Of a stretch of DNA of 64,000 nucleotides, positions 25,126 through 38,312 are shown piece after piece (the stretch's first letter is position 1; each line of letters begins with the position of its first letter). The stretch covers positions 210,627,231 to 210,691,230 of the forward strand of contig CM060912.1 in the NCBI GenBank assembly GCA_030737875.1, given 5' to 3'. Below the pieces are notes generated by a model. The model did not search any database and had not been told where the DNA came from. It worked only from the letters and a program-made list of their open reading frames with translations. The translations under genes and the position numbers were made by a program. This DNA is from Allium sativum (lineage: Eukaryota; Streptophyta; Magnoliopsida; Asparagales; Amaryllidaceae).

Positions 25126-26634
25126 TAAGACGAATGTTAATTAATCAATTAGAGTTATTCAAATATCGTATTTTTGAATATTTAAAAGAGTTAGAAGTTT
25201 TAATTTAACAAAAGCAAATCAGTTTGTTAAAGGCCAAATGATGCTGAATACGGAACCAGTGAACTCATTGGAGTGTCATGTTTGAAACACGGTATATTTT
25301 GATAGTTAAAACACCGACTATCAAACCTGTCCAATACGATTGTTGGTATGGAAAGACCGGGATCGAAATTATATTCGAAAACCATTCCGACCAACAAATA
25401 CGTGGAGATCTCAGAAGATGGTCGAGATGGTGCTGAGAAGACCGTTGATTTTCATAAACGGAAGAACCACTAATATTCTCTGCCTGGCAAGCCGAGATAA
25501 GCTGTGATTCTGTCGTAGTTGGAATCTACGGGTTGCAAGGACTTCTCGCTACTGATCCATGGGGTGACTCTTATATTGGATGCAGTAGGAGAGTACCTTC
25601 GGTTCATCCTGTTCCTGGATGACGTATATGGACGGATGTCTGACAGAGTATTTCCAAAGGATCACGTACGTTGATTTCTTCAAACGTACGATAGTTGTTG
25701 GCGGGGAATCGCCGTTCTCTTAGCTTCCAGCTAGAGTATTTTTGTGGATATCAATTAGTGATATCAGATGGACCTGACAATGTGGCATTCAAAGTGAATG
25801 GTGACCAGATGTTCAAAGATAAGTTCAGACCTCAAACCTCATCAACCGGGAAATGACAAAAAATCGGGCAGGCAGCATGGCTATGTGGGTCGCTCCCATT
25901 AGGGTGTATGATCACCTATCTAGAGGAAATCCTATTTGTTTCTTAATCTATGTTTCGATGCTGTACCTTTTCGGGAGACGGTTGCTGATCCCAACCGTCG
26001 GTGATATACATTCGATACACTCAAGCGAAATGAGTGGTCGGTCATGTGAGGGCCGGGTTGCAAGAAGTTCTTGTTGAACCCAGTGTATTCGTCTCTAGAG
26101 ATACACTATCGGCAGGTGGACCCATACCTTGTCAAGTTGGAATCCAATATCCAATAAGCGCCTGCGGTTTTGATTTGTATACTATATATGTGGAGCGTGA
26201 GATGCAAGCGTTCCACTAGATTGTTATTTACTTGTATTTAGACATTATTATAATATCAGACAAGATATTGGTTTCAAAACTGTTTTGGGTTATCGTAAGG
26301 TAAAAACCGTCCGTGTTTATGTGTGGATTTGGTCTTTTGATTATCCTTTTCTTTTGAATAGGTTTTGAACTTTAAAATCATGATTGGATGGTTCACCCTT
26401 ATACTGTGCGAGTTTATTCACTCTGGTTCACCAGACTGACCCGGTGTTTTGTAAATGCTCGGGTTAGGCCGGGTTGTACAGGTTCAGGTTATCGACTGCT
26501 ATGAAGAGACGAGCTGGAAGAGTCCAGACGTATGATATTGCTACTATTCTGCTGTGTGTTGTATATGGGAACAGGCTATTATAACTGTCCCATGGTATGA
26601 TGTACTCTGATACTGTAAGTATTTTAAAGCTTTC

Positions 26635-26640
26635 AATAAA
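26635..26640 (+). terminator. Candidate polyadenylation signal in A 3' LTR
   Basis: AATAAA about 200 bp before the LTR end, in AT-rich sequence followed by T-rich stretches. The shortened 5' LTR lacks it, so premature polyadenylation there would be less likely. Confidence 0.4.
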
Positions 26641-26841
26641 GATTATTTCTGTATTATATTTTGTTCCGCTGCGGTGTGAGACTCTGTGTGGTGTTTCTTC
26701 TTCTTCTATTCTAATATTTCTATCTTATCTATTCTTACCCTCTAACTTCTTTCTATTAATGATCTGGAATGTTCGATGTCTGAATGGTCAACACGGTAGT
26801 TTGATGTTGATTTTCGGAGTCGAAAATCCCAGTTCGTTACA

Positions 26842-28146
26842 CTTCGCCATTGTCTGCTGAGGCCATTAAAGCGTTGAGGATTCTTTCTTTTGAAATAAGA
26901 GTGGGTGGTTTGTCCGTTGGAACAAAAAGAAGGGCAACACATCTATATATAGACGAGTCGAAAGGGGAAGATAGAATTAACATCGATTTCAAAAAGTACA
27001 ACGTATTGTCATAGCGTAGAAGAACTAGGGTAGGCTTGTCAAATAGCTACGTGCATTGTCTCTTTTCCAATTCTTAGAAAATGTATATTTATGTGCAAAC
27101 AAAAATTGAAATATGGGAGGCAAATATTGTATGGTAGCTGGAAAAGAAATGGGTTAGCATGATAAGTAGGTGAGTATAGGGTTGGCTGTCGCGTATTATA
27201 TTTTGCTTAGGGTGTTAGGCTCTCTTTTCTTAGGGTAGGTTAGACTTTTATAGTATACCGCTATTTTACGTTATCGTTAAATATACGCACCGCTAAACAT
27301 AAACTCCAAATTCAACGAAAATAAATGCACTGCTATGTCTCGACGTTCCGATCCCAACGAAACTAACTTCGTTGAAAATGGACTCCGTTTTCAAAACGAC
27401 ACTATTTAAATCTCCATTTATTAGTTGGTTTGCCTTTAAATTTCATCTGTGAAGAAAATAACTCTGATTGGTTCCAAACTAGAAATCTAGCAATATTTAA
27501 TTATACGTTTTCCATTAAAATTTGTTTCGCCAGAAACGGAGGTCATTAGAAAAATAATCATTTCTGAGGCTTAAATAATAACGATAAATATAACTAAATC
27601 CAAAAGAATTCTATTTTAAATAAAAATAAATAAATTATCATTATATATCTCCAAATGAAATTTAATACTTCTTCAAAATAAACCGATATAGATTTATAAC
27701 TCAATACTATAAGATTTCGGGTTAAACGATGTTCAATTATAAAAAAATCCCTTATATTTATATAACAAATCATTATAATTTATAAACAATTTCCATAGCG
27801 ACTATTTGAAAATTTGATTTGAACATATCTTAACATCTATATGAGGAAATCTCGATTTTTCTCTTTCATTAGAAAAATACAATCAAATAGATTCAAGCGG
27901 TTCTTATTTCACAGAAATCCGACTTATATCGGATCATGTATATTCAATTAAAGTTCAAATCATAAATTATGAACCACCACGACGTTTTTGGTTCGCTTTA
28001 TAATAAAAATTATATATATAAATTATACGTTTGAATTTCGTAATATAAAAGAATCGTATATATTATAAATCCATATATACTCCAAATCAATACTTAAAAC
28101 ATATTTAAATATCCGAAATTATGTTCGGAATATCTGGGATGTTACA
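26842..28146 (-). mobile_element. Element B 3' LTR, promoter-side fragment
   Basis: Begins with the right CTTCG duplication of A (26842-26846) and ends at 28146 with the minus-strand LTR start TGTAACATCCCAG. It contains GACGAAACC-type modules in degenerate form (27339-27394, 27500-27545, 27880-27930), the CCATAGCGACTATTTG segment shared with other families, and a TATA box near 26943-26952. Together with 14302-15276 it is one LTR split by A. Confidence 0.82.
26943..26952 (-). promoter_or_regulatory. TATA-like motif of element B
   Basis: Minus strand TCTATATATAGATG followed by a pyrimidine-rich CCTTCTTTTTG segment. The leader would continue into 14302-15276 before A inserted, so A lies about 100 bp downstream of this promoter. 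Confidence 0.5.
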
Positions 28147-28998
28147 TTCTTCGCTCCTTAAAAGAATTTCATCCCCGAAATTACAAGATAAGAAGAATAC
28201 TCTGACCCCAATTATTTTAAAATAATTATTTTTGAATTATCGTCAAAACAAATTAATACACGTTATTTTTCTGAAAATTTCGCCAGCACCTCCCTTACGC
28301 AGTTCGATCGGTACAACCACAACTGTCACTCCGGGTCTCAATTTCTCCAAAAGAAAACCAAAAGCCAAGTGGCAACCCTACTCGGGGGTATAAAATCAAT
28401 CATTTCAATCAATATATTAAGGTTCACCTATTCGTCAGGCAACTCAATTCCAATTTCGAAGCAAATAACCTAACTGCTCTTCATCCTTCAACTTGTGTAA
28501 CCAAATCAACCCATAGCTTTTGGACTCTATACTTAACTCAACTTACAGTGCAAGTAACAATCCAGGGCTAAATAATTCAATTTCATAACTGATTTTGTTT
28601 CCAATCCATTATACTAGGATTTAGTTTCAATACATTCAACTTCTTTAATTCATTTCTTAAATTAATTTACACTTCAAACAAAACAATCAAAACAACGAAA
28701 CAACCAATAATACTATAATTTAAGAAATTATTTCCTTTTCTATATAAAGATATAATTTGGGTAAAATTATTTTGTTTACCCTCTTTATAAAACAATATTG
28801 TGTCGATTTCCAATTCAATATGGTTTCCCAAAACTTGAACCAATAAATCAACACAATACAAACATTTTTATATAAAATGTACAAATACGCCCTCTCGTAT
28901 ATATTCCTAGACTTAGTCTAGGATATTTCTAATCCTAATTATACTAAGTTATGCCATAGAGCCAAAGTAACTACTCAACTAATAGCTCTGATAACAAC
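28147..28998 (-). other. Element B internal region, non-coding, 852 bp
   Basis: Bounded by a degenerate polypurine tract (AAGGAGCGAAGAA, 28147-28159) and a primer-binding site with one mismatch (minus TGTTATCAGAGC, 28985-28996). The codon remnant N-F-G-D-E-I-L-L precedes the polypurine tract. It resembles the D and A internal regions, with the AATTTCGCCAGCACCTCC segment. It is the shortest internal region here. Confidence 0.82.
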
Positions 28999-30876
28999 TG
29001 TAAAGGCCCGAAAATTTGTACCCTTTGAGTTGACCAATAATACACACATTCAACCCAAAGTGCACGAAAATACGAATCTTTAACAGAAAGAAAATTAGAG
29101 GATGAGAAAATATAAGATAGAAAAATTAGAATAGAGGAATAAAAAGAAGAACCAACACTTAATCAGAGTCTCACATCGCAATGGAATAAAATATAATACA
29201 GAAGTAACTTTATTGAAAACTTGAAATAGTACTAACAATCATCAGAGTACAGCAGTCAAAATAATCTGGACAGTTATAACAACCTGTCCACGAATACAAC
29301 ACACAATGGAGTAATATTATATATCATACATATGGACTCCTCTAGCTCGTCTCTGACTTCACAGCGTCTGATAACCTGAACCTATTACTCGAGCTGACCC
29401 GAGACATTGCAAACGCCACGGATCAGTCTGATGAACCAGCATGAGAAAGACCCACTAATTTTATAAATAACATTTATATTGCTTAACTTTGAAAATCCTT
29501 TTGAAAGAAAGGGAAACAGTAAGACCAACCCACGCATAAACACAAACGGTTTTTACCTTACTATAACCAAAATAATTTTGAAATCAATACTATTTTGATA
29601 TTATAATATGGATGTAAATAAAATAAATAACCAAATAGCCCAATGCTTGCATCTCACGCTCTACATATATAGTATAAAATCAAAAACTGTGGAGTGCTTA
29701 TGGGGGATTAGATTCCAACTATGACAAGGTATGGGACCACATTTCGATCAGTGTACTCTAGAGGGGATACACTGAGATTCAATAAGAACATCTTGCAACC
29801 CGGCCACACATGACCACCCACTCATTTAGCTTGAGTGTAGCGAACATATTATCATCCATATAGTTTTAAGAGCCCAACGTACATCCGCAGAGATACAGAA
29901 ACGAAAAAAGAACAAATAAGGAATTTCTCTAGATTGGTGATAATACACCCTGCTTGGGTGCGACCCAACTAGCCATGTTGCCAGCCCGATTTTTATTATT
30001 TATCGGTTGTGAGGCTTGAGGCTATGTTTATCTTCAAGAATAACACACCACCGTTTACTCTGAATGTCACATCGTCAAACCTGTCAAACCACTAATTGAT
30101 TTCTAAAAATATTACGAGTACAAAAAGCTAAGTGAAATGAATTCCATCGCCACAAGATGTAATACCTTTAAGAGATCAACCGTACATGATTTGCTAGGTA
30201 TACTCTATCAGACATTCATCCATACAAGTTGTCCTGGGATAGGACAAACCGAAGGCAGACTCCAACTGCATCTAAAGGATCAGTAGCGAGTAGTCCTTGC
30301 AAATCCGTAGATTCTATCACGACCGAATCACGTCAGAATACCTCTGGTTGTAATACCAGAGAATATTAGATAAGTAATCCTTCTGCTTATGCATATCCAC
30401 AGTCTTCAATTGCTCCATCTTCTATCTTCAATATTACGTATTTGCTGGTCGGAATAGTTTGCGAATATAAATTCAATCCCGGTCTTTCCATACCAACAAT
30501 CGTTGGCCATATTTTGATAGTCGGTTATTTAACTATCAAAATAAAACAACCATTCATCCATAAAAAGAAAATGAATTCACTAATTCAATACCTAGCATCA
30601 TTTGGCTTCTTTAATTAACAATCGATTAATTAAACTCAATAATCCTTTGCTCTTTCAATATTTGAAAACATTTCCATTTCAATTATACTATCCAAGTTAA
30701 AACACGGTCTTTAAAACCTTCAATGCTTATTAACTCACTCCATTTAACCAATCTTCGTTATTGAACCCAGCCATTCCTTAGTCACCGATGAAGTCAATCA
30801 AGTTGGGGTATAATTACTTCTCATACCTTAACTGAACAACATTATTAATGTCGAAATAGACAAGGTTCACAATTTC
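28999..30876 (-). repeat. Element B 5' LTR, 3' part, cut by element D
   Basis: Minus-strand LTR end ...CGGGCCTTTACA at 28999. The body matches D and A LTR tails: CTAGATTGGTGATAATACACC near 29930-29950, the GGGGTATAATTAC box near 30810-30820, and a CTCGAGCTGACCCGAG stem near 29393. D interrupts it at 30877; the remainder lies beyond the right edge of the window. Confidence 0.8.
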
Positions 30877-33066
30877 TATAGTGTCCCGAAATTCCGGTAC
30901 AATTTGAGCTGACCAAATAACACAAGTCCAACCCAAATTACACTGGAAACTAGAAAACTAATAGAAAGAAAACAGAGGGTGAAAATAGATATGATAGAAA
31001 CTTAGAATAGAAGAAGAAAAAGAATATACAACATCAGAGTAACACGAATCTCACAGCGGAACGGACAACATATAATAGATAACATATCCTTGAAATAAAA
31101 TCAATATATGTATACAGTAACATTATCAGAGTACAACACTTACAACACAGCGGAAAGAACTATAGCTATATAATCCTGAAGCCTCCTGCTCCAAGCTCTC
31201 TTGGTATATCTGTAAAATCCTGACTACTTGATTGCCCGTACAAAATTGGGCACCCAAGAGTTTAGGGTAAAACAAAACAAAATAAACCCTGGGTCAGTCA
31301 TTGGACTGGTGTGAGTAAAACAATTTAAAACAGTTTGATTAAATAAACAATATCTTATAAGACCACACCGTAAAACAGAATGGGTTTTTCCTTATGAGAA
31401 TCCAAAACATTTGATTTAACTTCATTTTGAAAGAAACGATAAACTTTATATCAAAACTCTTTTGATATTATAATAATGTCAATCAACCACAACTAAATAA
31501 TCATCTAGCAGAACGCTTTCATCTCACGTTCCACATATATAGTATACAATCAAAACCACGAGCACTTATTGGGTAATCGATTTCCAACTATGACAAGGTA
31601 TGGAACTACCTTCCGATAGTGTACCTCTAGAGAGGAATACACTGGGTTCAACAAGAACATCTTGCAACCCGGCCACACATGACCGACCACTCATTTCGCT
31701 TAAGTGTATCGAATGTATATCACCAATGATTGGGATCAGCTACCATTTCACGAATGGGACAGCATTGACAATAGATTATAGAATGAAATGAATATCTCTA
31801 GATAGGTGATAATACACCCTACTTGGTAGCCAACCACTTAGCCATGTTGTCTTCCCGATTTTTGTCGTTTCCCGGTTGTGAGGCTAGAGGCCATGCTTAT
31901 CTCTGACAGATCACACATTTATTTACTTCGAATGTCACATCGTCATACCCGCCAAATCACAAATTGATTTCCCCAAAAATACAACGGGTATACAGCTAAG
32001 AGAAACAAATTCCTCTGCCACCCAACGTAAATTCGTTTGAAGAGATCAACTTACGCGATCCATTAAATATACTCTATCAGACATTCTTCTATACGGGTCG
32101 TCCTGGGACTGGATGAACCGAAGGCACTATTTTGTAAACAGGACAGCCCTTGCATAATTCCGTCTTCAATTATCTTCATCATATTTGATAGCTACGCTAA
32201 CGCCTATACAGAGTGGTTTTCAGATAATGAGTCTGATCCTGGTCTCTCCGTACTGACGATGAAAAAATGGTCAAAATTTCGATAGTCGGTAAGTTAACTA
32301 TCAAAGAAAAACACATGTGCAAACAATGATATTATTTCCAGATGGAAATTATATCGATCAATCATCATTCATCATTTATCTCTTAAATTAATTTATCATT
32401 AATTTATTCATTCACCATTTCCTGTTTCCGTATATATACAGAAATTCTTATTTTCTAAATTTAGAAAATATACGTTATTAATCATTGGAAAAACATTTCC
32501 ACCTCTTTTCCACGTATCACTGTCATTCCAGTATTCTTTACCATCCAACATTTCATTTTCTATGATTAGAAAATATCTCTGATTATATTTGGAAAACGTT
32601 TCCAAAACTCATTTATATGGATTTCAAACTACCGTTGTATAAAACATCGTTATGACCGCTCAATCCATAAATTGCTTATTACTTAACTGTATTTCTAACT
32701 AACTCTCGCCATCGAACCTCAACTATTTCTTAGTTAAGTAAGGAAGTCAATCAAGTTGGGGTATAATTACCTCTCAGACCTTAACTGAGCGACGTTCTTA
32801 ACCTTGCAATAGACAAAGCTCACCGCTCCAATTTCTACAATCATTTGCTTACGCAAATTCTCGGATTCGGATTATGAATCCACTTCTTTTATGAAAAAAC
32901 ATTTATTATAACGCTAACATTATAAACCCTACTTTCGAAATATCTAACTTCAAATATAACTTTTATTCTTTAATTTGAATAAGTAAATAAACAGATAATT
33001 TATAAATAAATAAATCTTGATTTAAAAACCGGAAAGTATAAGTACTTTCCCGAATTCGATATAATC

Positions 33067-33720
33067 GAATTCAACGATTAACTCCCCTCGAATAACTAAT
33101 ATTCGATTAACTCACTTAGAATAACTAATATTCGATTAACTCCTCTCGAATAACTAAATTCGATTAACTCCTCTCGAATAACTAAATTCGATTAACTCCT
33201 CTCGAATAACTAAATTCGATGAACTCCTCTCGAATAAACTATATTCGATAACTCATTTCGAATAAATAATATTCGATGACTCCTTTCGAATAACTAATAT
33301 TCGATAACCTCTTTTCGAATAAACTATATTCGATTAATTCTCTTCTTCGAATAACCTTATTTGATTACTCTTTCTTCGAATAAACTATATTCGAATAACT
33401 TTAATCCGACTAACTCTAATTCAATTAACTCTATTTGAATAACTAATATTTGATAGTCTCTAATTTGATTTAACTCTAATCGATTAACTCACTTCGAATA
33501 ACTTATTTCGATTTAACTCTAATCGATTTACCTAACTCGATTAACCCTAATCGATTTACCTAACTCAATTAACTCTAATTGATTTACCAAACTCGATTAA
33601 CTCTAATCGATTTACCTAACTCGATATACTCTAATCGATTTCTCAAATTCGATTAATTCTATTTGACTTACTCATATTCAAATAAATTATATTTGATAAC
33701 TCTATTTGATTTCAAATACA
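33067..33720. repeat. Degenerate ~28-bp tandem array in D 3' LTR
   Basis: Repeats of TCGAATAACTAAATTCGATT plus AACTCCTC, regular at first, then drifting to TCTAATCGATTTACC variants. The 5' LTR copy (40505-40787 and 55528-55910) is split by element C. Confidence 0.85.
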
Positions 33721-33799
33721 TCCTTTTCTATTTGTCTATATTTATTTCATATAAATATTCCCTTTATATAATTCTATTTATTTCTTAAATAAATATTTC

Positions 33800-34000
33800 C
33801 TTTTAATCTATTTGTGAATGTTTTACAAATATTTCCTTTTAAATTCTATTTGTAAATGGTTTAAAAATATTTCCTTTTAAATTCTATTTGTAAATGGTTT
33901 ACAAATATTTCCTTTTAAATTCTATTGTAAATGGTTTACAAATATTTCCTTTTAAATTCTATTTGTAAATGGTTTACAAATATTCCTTTTTCTTCCTATT
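33800..34000. repeat. ~38-bp tandem repeats in D 3' LTR
   Basis: About five copies of TTTACAAATATTTCC, TTTTAAATTCTATTTG, TAAATGG. The same array is at 56000-56190 in the other LTR. Confidence 0.85.
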
Positions 34001-35632
34001 TGTTTAATAAATATTTTCCTTTATATTTGTTTTACAAATATTTTCCTTTATAACTCTTTGATTTTATAATTATTTCCTTTTATAAAATCCTTTTCCTTTT
34101 TATATATAAAATCCATTGATTTTATATAAATAATTTATTTTCAAAATATACTTTGAAAAATCCCCTTTTTACATCCCAGTATTTCTTACGATATTTAAAA
34201 TACCAAATAACAATGATCAATATCATTCAGACACACATAATCAACAACAGGTTATATATCACATCATATATTATAATATATGAACAGAACAATATTATAA
34301 ATATTGAGGAATCCAGTTGGATCCCTCCAACCTGTTTCGCTGCATCACAGATGTTAAACAATACAATTAACATCAATTTCATTTCACTATGAAATATTCT
34401 GCTAAACAGAATCAATATATATATATAACCAAATCTATAATTTGAACCAATTACTTAGCAGTTCAACCAAACAGTCAATACACAACAATCAATCGTCATT
34501 TATCAGTTCTAAAAATACGTTATAAAAATATGAACTGATAGAGTTGGTTAGTTTTACTCACATTGGACGATTATCGTTAATTACGATAACCATCGCTTGA
34601 TTCATATGGACAATTTATTTTGCTATAAATTGTAATGAGCTCTGATTCACTCTCAGTCAGTTCCATTGGGTAGTCACCGTCCATACAATCCCAACGGATC
34701 TTGTTTCGCTGAATTTCGATATTGTATGAGCAAGTTATTAAATTAACAAGTTAACCTGTTATTTAGATTAAATAAATTATTGACTAATTTACCATTGGGC
34801 TCACCCATTTGAATAAACACTGGCCCATATACCCTATTAAAGCCCAGACCGGTTTGAATAAACCTTCTTCTTCCTCGAAAGAAATTGTTGCTCCAAAATC
34901 CATACCGCTCTTCGAATCAATGATCGATTTCTTCCATAATTTCTCCGTCATACTTCCATTATTTTCGAAACTGAAAACACCATGCTCAGCCTGTTTGCCA
35001 GCTCATTCTCTCCATGCTACCCTTATCAAACTCTTACAGTTCTATTTGTTCTTCTCATTCCAGAAATACGTTGCGTTTAAACACCATGACCGAACCTTTG
35101 GCTTCCACCATCCTTCCTCTCTATTTCATTGAAAACCAAACTAAAAACATGGGGATCTTCCTCATCGAAAACTCTTCACGTTGGTACCCAAACCACTTAA
35201 CTCGCACTATTTTGGCACCCTTCCTCATTTTGCGTCGTACAGCCCACAATCGTCCTCCCCTGGAAACTGCCGAACCAAAATCTCTTCGAACTTCATCAAA
35301 AATTGCATACGGACGTCACTCAACCACCCGAACCCAAATACAACATCAATTTCAAGAATTACAACCTTGGTCTCATGAATTCCTCATCCCTAAGGCGCAA
35401 TACCCATACGTCATCGAACTGTAGTACATTCGAACTCAACAAAACTGATATGAAAATGAAGAGGAACTTGACAGGAGATCGAATATACATATAGCTGGAT
35501 TTATAGGATTTTCATTCCATTTGTTTTGATTTTCTAAATACTTAGCTTCTCACATTTGAAGAAGATAACAGCGGCCAGAAGTTTTGTTGACCAGAGAACT
35601 AAAGAATTAGGTTTAGGAATTTTGTTAAGGGT

Positions 35633-35640
35633 TATTTATA
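35633..35640 (-). promoter_or_regulatory. Candidate TATA box of element D
   Basis: Minus strand TATAAATA, about 90 bp upstream of the position where G inserted in the sister LTR. Confidence 0.4.
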
Positions 35641-36718
35641 GGAAATTTTATATTATTTTATTCTGTTAAAATATTGATTTATATCCAATTGCTATTTGTA
35701 TTAGTCAATAAAAATCCGTGTGATCACACACGATACCTAAAAATCATGAAAATGGACATGTAGCTACATTTCGACATTAAAAATACTGACTGTTTTTCAC
35801 ATTATATGGTTACGTTGAATTTCGACTTCGTTTGCTCACATAACGTATTTTTAACCATCAAAATACTGACTGTTTTTCACATTAAAAATTCGTACGGCCA
35901 CACACTGACCTCAAACATCACGAAAATTGAAATCTAGCAATAATTTAATATTGCGGATCCAACAAAATTTGTTTCGTCAAAAACGGAGGTTGTTTGCAAA
36001 ACTTGATATTTTTAAAGCCCTAAATAACCCATTTAAATATATAAATATATTTAAAAACATTTAAGTTAAATACAAATAAATATATATTATCGTATATATA
36101 TTCACACAGAATATCGTATAGCTCTAATTGGATTTATAACTCGATATTCAAATCCCGGTTGAATCGATATTCAATTTATATTGAAAAATCCTTTTATAAT
36201 ATAAATAAATCGCTATAATTTATAAAGGAAATCCATATCGACCTTTCGAAAATTTGATTTGGACATTAATCAAAATCTACACAATGAAATCCCGAATTTT
36301 CTCTTCCACTAGAAAAATATACTTCACCAGCTCCGAACGTTTCTTGTTTCATAGAAATCCGATTTAAAACGGACCCTGTACATTCAGTTGAAGTTCAAAT
36401 CGCAAAATAGCGAACTACATCGCCATTTTGAACTCGATTTTAATTATAATATAATTATATGTTCAAATTTCATTTAAATAATATATTTGTTAATATAATT
36501 CAATTCTATACTGGATTATATATATTATAAATTGTCCAGTTCACATTATATCATCAATTCACTATTTCCGACTATTTCGAAATTAAATATATTATTCTAT
36601 TATTTATATTAATTAAATATTCACTATTATTTAATTAAAAAACTATTTAAATCTATATGTCACTATTTAAATAATTAAATAAATTAATTATTATATCGAT
36701 AAAATACGGGACATTACA

Positions 36719-38312
36719 TTCTTCCCCCCTTAAAATAATTTCATCCTCGAAATTGCTAAGGTTGAAAACAAACCCTATTAACTGAGTTAAAAATTATTTG
36801 TTTATTTATTAACTTCAATTTCACTATACCAATTAATTTCAACTAAATACTAGTTCATTTCTATTAACAAAAAATTTCAAAAATTCTAAAAAAATTCTAA
36901 TACCTTAACTTTTCGAAAAATTTCGCCAGCACCTCCTTTGTACTGGTCAATAGTTCAAACTCCAACTCGCCTCTCTGGGCCTTCTCCATCCCAAAATAAA
37001 ATCAAACAGCCAAGTGGCTTGCCAAATAAGCTCATAAATCTCATGCTTATACCAAATATAAACTTGTACCTTTTTGTCGGGCATATCATTATATCCCTTC
37101 CATCTGCTACCAATTCAACATATACCAATGTCATCTCAACCAATTTCCAATCAATATCTGTTCAACACAGCTATCTGCTTATATCCAAGTCGAATTCTAT
37201 TTCAAACTCGAGTTCTATTCTCGATTTTAAATTCTTAACCAACCCAATATACTTAACCTCGTTAAGTTCCATCCACATATTTCATTAACTGGTTAATTTC
37301 TCTAATCGGTTATCTTTATCATATAATTCAATTTTGATTTCTATTTCAAAAATCAACTCAATTCACCTGGGTCCAATTTTATTCATGAATACAATTTTTC
37401 TTGATACCATTCTATTCCAATTCAATTTGCACTTAACTGGATTTAATTCAATTTTTTCCCCAAATTTTTGCTTAATTTTGTTTTTATTTCAAACAATCTT
37501 TACCTGGGAGTTTCAAATAGCTTAGCCTTTCCAAAAATCAAATGTCCTTTTCTGGAATTTCAATACAACTTGTTTTTCTCAAAACAATTCAAAAACAAAA
37601 TCTTTAGTAATAATCCGTCACTTACCACTCGAAAATGAACACCTATGATGTCCGGATCAACATCCAGTGACCGAAGTGAGTTTAATACTATATCACTTTC
37701 AAAACCATTTCTAAACACTTCCATTCTGAAATCAGTTCAAAATATCATTTTCAATGCTTGTAACAAATTTAAAATCTTCCAGGATTTTAAAATGCTCGTA
37801 TATTCAATTCAAATCCATTTACAAACACCTTTCCAAATTTCCAGGGTTCTAATTTCAATTCTGATTTAAATTCAGATTTAATTCATCTGATTCCATATAC
37901 TATATTTATATGAATTCTGATTGGTTATTTACATAACCATTTAATTTATAATCTTATTCGATTACAATAACAACCAATATATCCAATATATTATAATTCC
38001 AATATATATATCTTTATATCAAAATATATTTTGGGTAAAATTATTTCATTTACCCTCTTTTCAAAACATACTGTGCGGTTCATCGTATTCGAGTGTTTAG
38101 AAAGTCCTACCAATACAGTGGATCAAACTGATCGACCAGAACCCATAAAGAACTCAACCAATAAATCTTCAAAATATAAAACAATTTTATATTGAATAAC
38201 AAATACGTTCACTCGTATATATACACTCAACTCAATCTAGGGTATTACTAACCCTATCTCTACTGAGTCACGCCACAGAGCCAAGGTAATTACCTTAAGC
38301 TCTGATACAAAC
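36719..38312 (-). other. Element D internal region, non-coding
   Basis: Polypurine tract AAGGGGGGAAGAA at 36719-36731; primer-binding site with one mismatch (minus TTGTATCAGAGC) at 38299-38310. The codons before the polypurine tract read N-F-E-D-E-I-I-L-R-G as in A. Minus-strand start GGCTCTGTGGCGTGACTCAG is shared with A. Scattered stops in all frames; a 116-codon plus frame is antisense and featureless. Confidence 0.85.

Larger units (their letters stand above)
15277..26841 (+). mobile_element. Element A: complete non-coding LTR retrotransposon with unequal LTRs
   Basis: Plus-strand element of 11565 bp flanked by CTTCG. It has a 5' LTR (15277-19331, 4055 bp), internal region (19332-20804, 1473 bp) and 3' LTR (20805-26841, 6037 bp). 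The primer-binding site TGGTATCAGAGC and polypurine tract AAGGGGGGAAGAA are intact. There is no gag-pol frame. The first 3.8 kb of the LTRs differ by only about 0.6% in the part I counted, implying a recent insertion, yet their 3' tails are unrelated: 19097-19331 against 24627-26841. The 3' LTR tail resembles LTR tails of B and D, so the 5' LTR is the aberrant one. The internal region near the primer-binding site closely matches that of D. Confidence 0.92.
20805..26841 (+). repeat. Element A 3' LTR (6.0 kb, full-length tail)
   Basis: Shares 20805-24626 with the 5' LTR and adds a 2.2-kb tail (24627-26841). The tail contains four tandem hairpin units (24695-24880), an inverted copy of the repeat unit seen in G (25010-25125), and blocks matching D and B LTRs, for example AAATCGGGCAGGCAGCATGG near 25860 and the TGACCCGG segment near 26430. 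A polyadenylation-like AATAAA is at 26635-26640. It ends CCCAGTTCGTTACA. Confidence 0.9.
30877..36718 (-). repeat. Element D 3' LTR (complete, 5.8 kb)
   Basis: Intact reference copy showing both empty sites: CTCTTCTTCGAA at 33340-33350 for C and CTTAGCTTC near 35541-35549 for G. In minus order it contains modules near 36378-36330 and 35990-35936, a TATA box (35640-35633), a pyrimidine/purine-rich block (about 35480-34850), 38-bp repeats (34000-33800), TCGAATAACT repeats (33720-33067) and the GGGGTATAATTACC box (32757-32771). Confidence 0.88.

Noticed and set aside
34809..35424. Frames of 107 and 136 codons in D
   Set aside because: They are on the strand opposite to the element, overlap each other, and the other LTR copy has shifts and a different length (128 codons).
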